From Flammeovirga sp. OC4 (GTDB lineage Bacteria; Bacteroidota; Bacteroidia; Cytophagales; Flammeovirgaceae), in contig NZ_JTAM01000002.1 of the NCBI RefSeq assembly GCF_000812565.1, forward strand, positions 124,001 through 188,000: DNA of 64,000 nt, given 5' to 3'. Position numbers and translations under genes: made by a program. Every line of letters starts with the position of its first letter. The first letter of the stretch is position 1. Below the pieces are notes generated by a model that saw nothing but the letters and a program-made list of their open reading frames with translations, made no database searches and was not told the origin of the DNA. Of this stretch, positions 61,109 through 64,000 are shown piece after piece.

Positions 61109-62011
61109 ATGAGAAAAACAGTTCTGATCACCGGAGCAAATGGATTATTGGGTCAGCATCTTACTCTTCAATTAGTGAAACAGGATAATTTTGACGTGGT
61201 AGCTACAGGTAGAGGAGACGATCGGCTAAAAGAAGAAGGCTATCAGTATTTCTCTATGGATGTTGCCGATGAGAATAGTGTAAGAAGTGTGATGCAAAAA
61301 TTAAAACCTTCAATCATTTTTCATTGTGCAGCAATTTCGAAAGTAGAGCATTGTGAAGATGATCATGAAGAGGCCATTCGCCAAAATGTAACAGCCACTC
61401 AGATTTTATTAGAAATTGGAAAAGAAAATAAATTAGAGCAATTCATTTATCTATCAACGGATTTTGTTTTTGATGGAGAAAAAGGATTGTATGAGGAAGA
61501 TGATCAAAGAAACCCTCCTAACTACTACGGGATAACAAAAATGATGTCGGAGGACTTTCTTTTAAAAGAAAAAGAGGTAAAGGTAGCTATTGTTCGGACT
61601 TGTTTAGTTTATGGGCAAGTAAAAGATATGAGCCGATCTAACATTATGCTTTGGGTTAAAAATAAGTTATGTAATGGAGAGGCCATAAAAGTAGTAAATG
61701 ATCAATATAGAACTCCAACATACGTCGGAGATTTGGCTAAAGGGTGTATCCTTATTGCAGAGAAAAATGAGGAAGGGATATTTCATATTTCAGGAAAAGA
61801 TTACCTAACACCTTATGCCATTGCGATACAAGTAGCAGAATATCTCGGTTTAACAACTTCTTTGATTTCACCTGTGAATGCTTCAACCTTTAAAGAACAT
61901 GGTAGACGCCCTTTAAAGACGGGTTTTACTAATCAAAAAGCTTACAATGTGCTTGATTATCAGCCAATTTTGTTTGAAAAAGGAATGAAGAAAGTATTAG
62001 GTGAAAATTAA
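61109..62011 (+). CDS. RmlD-like NAD(P)-dependent sugar reductase (SDR)
   Basis: 300 residues. The Rossmann loop is TGANGLLGQHL (G-x-x-G-x-x-G), the catalytic triad is Ser/Thr in LSTDFVFDGEKG and Tyr-x-x-x-Lys in NYYGITKMMSE. HCAAISKVEHCEDD and the RTPTYVGDLAKG phrase resemble dTDP-4-dehydrorhamnose reductase (RmlD/RfbD). The rest of the rhamnose pathway is absent here, so the substrate is left open; other extended SDR enzymes are possible. Single gene, divergent from clpS. Confidence 0.82.
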   Translation: MRKTVLITGANGLLGQHLTLQLVKQDNFDVVATGRGDDRLKEEGYQYFSMDVADENSVRSVMQKLKPSIIFHCAAISKVEHCEDDHEEAIRQNVTATQILLEIGKENKLEQFIYLSTDFVFDGEKGLYEEDDQRNPPNYYGITKMMSEDFLLKEKEVKVAIVRTCLVYGQVKDMSRSNIMLWVKNKLCNGEAIKVVNDQYRTPTYVGDLAKGCILIAEKNEEGIFHISGKDYLTPYAIAIQVAEYLGLTTSLISPVNASTFKEHGRRPLKTGFTNQKAYNVLDYQPILFEKGMKKVLGEN

Positions 62012-62073
62012 AAAGTTTAAAATTTTCTTAAAAAAATATCTCCTAAAAAGAGTTATAAATAGATACAAAACCT

Positions 62074-62081
62074 TATATTTG
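62074..62081 (+). promoter_or_regulatory. -7 promoter box of the DUF6089 gene
   Basis: TATATTTG, exact TAnnTTTG match, 177 bases before the ATG at 62259. No other good box lies nearer, so the leader would be about 170 bases. Confidence 0.45.
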
Positions 62082-62258
62082 CTAGTGTGTAAACTACTAT
62101 GCCTAACGTTTTTATACATTAATCCAAACAATTGCTCCTTCAATTAGTGTGAACAGACTGTTTGGCATAAAACATGTAATACTAAAGGTTGAAGAGTATT
62201 TCAGTAACGAAAATTGATAAGATTACTCCACCTGATTCATATAAAATATTTTTTCAGA

Positions 62259-63032
62259 ATGAAATTTAAAACTTCACTTCAGGCTGTTTTATTTTTGATC
62301 CTTCTATGCTTTGCTTATACTGAAAGTAATGCTCAAGGTATGAGAAGTAGGGCTCGATTTACAACGAAAAAGAGATACATCAGTTTTGGTGGTATGATCA
62401 CTACAGCCAATTTTATGGGGGATTTATCTCCTGCAAATAGCTTAGGAAGTATTGATTGGTCACATACAAAATTCCAATTTGGAGGTTTTATCCAAAAAAG
62501 AATGATGCCAAGAGTTACTGCTCGTTTATCGTTGAATAACAACATATTCTCCGGCAGCGACAAAGATGCAGGCCTAAATGTTGACAGAGGCTTGGAATTC
62601 AATACTTATGCTCTTCAGCTTAATGCGATGGGTATTGTAGATTTATTTCCAAACTCTGGGGTGTTCTACAGAAGGCCTAAAGTGCCAATTCCATATATTG
62701 GGTTAGGGATTGGAGCCTTATTTGCAACCTCATCTGTAAGACAAAAACCTGCAGCGGATTATCAAGGAAGTATAATCACTGACGAAATTAGGGTAAATAC
62801 AGTAACTTATGTTGTGCCAGTAGCACTAGGTGTAAGATATAAGTTGACTTCTCATCTTGATATTGCATTTGAAGCTACGGCAAATTATACCGGATCAGAT
62901 TTAATTGACGGAATTGATAATGAGATTAACTCAAGTCCTAGTACACGTGATGTAAATGATGTGTTTTTAACTCTAGGATTTCAGTTGAACTACATTGTAG
63001 GTGGATCTATAAAGATGCCTAAGTTCCGTTAA
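62259..63032 (+). CDS. DUF6089-type outer-membrane beta-barrel protein
   Basis: 257 residues from the ATG at 62259; the longer frame begins with TTG. A signal peptide (1-26, ending SNAQ) is followed by a barrel-like region: KKRYISFGGMITTANFMGDL with the family's F-x-G-D-L-S-P phrase, then strands FQFGGFIQKRMMPRVTARLS, PYIGLGIGALFATSS, TYVVPVALGVRYKL and LTLGFQLNYIVG. DUF6089 proteins are predicted outer-membrane barrels of Bacteroidetes with unknown function. The next gene is a paralogue in the same direction. Confidence 0.82.
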   Translation: MKFKTSLQAVLFLILLCFAYTESNAQGMRSRARFTTKKRYISFGGMITTANFMGDLSPANSLGSIDWSHTKFQFGGFIQKRMMPRVTARLSLNNNIFSGSDKDAGLNVDRGLEFNTYALQLNAMGIVDLFPNSGVFYRRPKVPIPYIGLGIGALFATSSVRQKPAADYQGSIITDEIRVNTVTYVVPVALGVRYKLTSHLDIAFEATANYTGSDLIDGIDNEINSSPSTRDVNDVFLTLGFQLNYIVGGSIKMPKFR

Positions 63033-63051
63033 AGAATAAATAAATAAATTG

Positions 63052-63084
63052 AAAGTCCGTCAGGAAACTGTACGGACTTTTTTT
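63052..63084 (+). terminator. Intrinsic terminator between the two DUF6089 genes
   Basis: AAAGTCCGT pairs perfectly with ACGGACTTT around an 11-base loop and is followed by TTTT. Confidence 0.85.
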
Positions 63085-63213
63085 GAACCTAATCTAAAGT
63101 ATTAAACAAACGTAATCAGACTTTTTGTACTTCGTTGAAGAAGTGTTTGCCTTGGATGTTTCATAAAAAAGCATCAATATTATCCTTTATAACTTAATTG
63201 TGACTTGATAAAT

Positions 63214-63221
63214 TATGTTTG
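63214..63221 (+). promoter_or_regulatory. -7 promoter box of the second DUF6089 gene
   Basis: TATGTTTG fits TAnnTTTG, 62 bases before the ATG at 63284. Confidence 0.45.
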
Positions 63222-63283
63222 CAAACAAAATGCACGATTGCTTTAGTTGGTACTTAGACTTGATTTTTTTAAATAAACAAAGT

Positions 63284-64000
63284 ATGAAAAAGGAATTGAA
63301 ATGTCTTTTGATCTCATGCTTCTTAATTACTATCACTTTTGTAAATAGTCATGAAGCAAGTGCACAGTATTGGGTATTAAGTGGCGGTGTTGGAACCACT
63401 TTTTATTCTGGAGATGTGTCTCCTATACCTCATCCTGCTGCCTTTAGAGTCGGAGGGAAATTCGCCGCTAAGTATAAAATAAGAAACCATTTCTTATGGA
63501 GAACAAGTTTAGATTTAGGTTGGTATACAGGAGATGATGCACTTTATGATAAGCCATTTCATCAAGCCCGAAATGCAAGTTTCGAAAATTTGATGTTCAA
63601 TGTAGCAACAGGATTTGAATACAATTTTTTGAAGTTTAGAGAACACAAAAGAAAAATTGACAACTTTACGCCTTACTTTTTTATGCAATTGGGAGCGGGT
63701 GTTTTTCCAGTTTTAAACACAACTACTACTAATGCCAATAAAGCTTATACTGCAGTGACTCTTCCGGTTGGAATTGGTTTCAAAAAGAGAATTTCTTACT
63801 ACTTAGATTTTGGTATGGAGTTTAGCATTGTGAAACCGCTATGGAATGATAATACTGATTCTATCTACAGGGGAGCAAGGACAGCTCCAGAAAGAGAACA
63901 GACGGTATATCCTTCTTGGAGAGATAATTATTACTTCTTAGGGTTTACATTAAGTTATCATATTTATAATGTTAACTGCCCAGAAGACGGGAAAAGAAGA
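63284..64000 (+). CDS. Second DUF6089-type outer-membrane protein (cut by window edge)
   Basis: 239 codons are visible and the frame is still open at the edge, though the last phrase (NVNCPEDGKRR) looks close to a natural end. A signal peptide (about 1-28, ending ASAQ) and the phrase FYSGDVSPIPHPAAFRVG match the F-x-G-D-x-S-P start of its neighbour at 62259. Strands FLWRTSLDLGWYTGDD, FNVATGFEYNFL, YFFMQLGAGVFPVL and YYFLGFTLSYHIYN follow. Probably a barrel arisen by duplication, though now strongly diverged. Confidence 0.8.
   Translation, partial: MKKELKCLLISCFLITITFVNSHEASAQYWVLSGGVGTTFYSGDVSPIPHPAAFRVGGKFAAKYKIRNHFLWRTSLDLGWYTGDDALYDKPFHQARNASFENLMFNVATGFEYNFLKFREHKRKIDNFTPYFFMQLGAGVFPVLNTTTTNANKAYTAVTLPVGIGFKKRISYYLDFGMEFSIVKPLWNDNTDSIYRGARTAPEREQTVYPSWRDNYYFLGFTLSYHIYNVNCPEDGKRR

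Overview
The window is chromosomal DNA of a low-GC Bacteroidetes bacterium, most likely a marine member of the Cytophagales close to Flammeovirga. This rests on the gene families (FkbM, YwqK/MORN proteins, DUF3179, DUF4251, DUF5683, DUF6089, S46 peptidase, the 7TMR-DISM kinase, the parA-parB-DUF5683-dapB-lepB order), on promoter boxes of the Bacteroidetes form TAnnTTTG, and on a near absence of Shine-Dalgarno sites. The genus is an inference. No phage, transposase or CRISPR array is visible.

Layout. 0-9.3 kb: cut-off GNAT acetyltransferase, a membrane protein, a LuxR-type response regulator with its 7TMR sensor kinase, a DEAD-box RNA helicase with an unusually long structured leader, htpG and an FkbM methyltransferase. 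9.4-24 kb: thioredoxin-like protein, YjbQ, AsmA-like protein, LysR-YeiH pair, an ArsC-fold protein without its cysteine, two outer-membrane proteins, a GlgE-like GH13 enzyme, a large PAS sensor kinase, a glycosyltransferase and MenE. Two copies of a roughly 365-400 bp terminal-inverted-repeat (MITE-like) element sit in opposite orientation at 12.1 and 21.5 kb. 24-41.6 kb: housekeeping genes including a MORN-repeat protein, HslR, M28 and S46 peptidases, hemA, lgt, tsaD and the parA-parB-DUF5683-dapB-lepB operon.

41.8-48.6 kb is the most informative part: a branched-chain amino acid operon ilvE-ilvD-ilvB-ilvN followed by ilvA. It is preceded by a leader peptide made almost wholly of Ile, Val and Leu codons, an antiterminator and an intrinsic terminator, which is a complete transcription attenuator. 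In the slot after ilvN, where ilvC would be expected, only a 33-codon 5' remnant of ilvC remains.

48.7-64 kb: two identical tRNA-Asp genes, an RluA-type pseudouridine synthase, a site-2 protease, an orphan Cas6 ribonuclease, asparagine synthase, a chromate transporter, a phosphoesterase, a YciE-like ferritin-fold protein, a cell-wall amidase, tatC, recR, clpS, an RmlD-like reductase and two DUF6089 outer-membrane proteins, the last one cut by the window edge.

Most transcription units end in clear intrinsic terminators, many shared by convergent genes. Several starts were moved inward from the longest open frame, because the longer version began at TTG or GTG, covered a promoter, or added residues foreign to the family.
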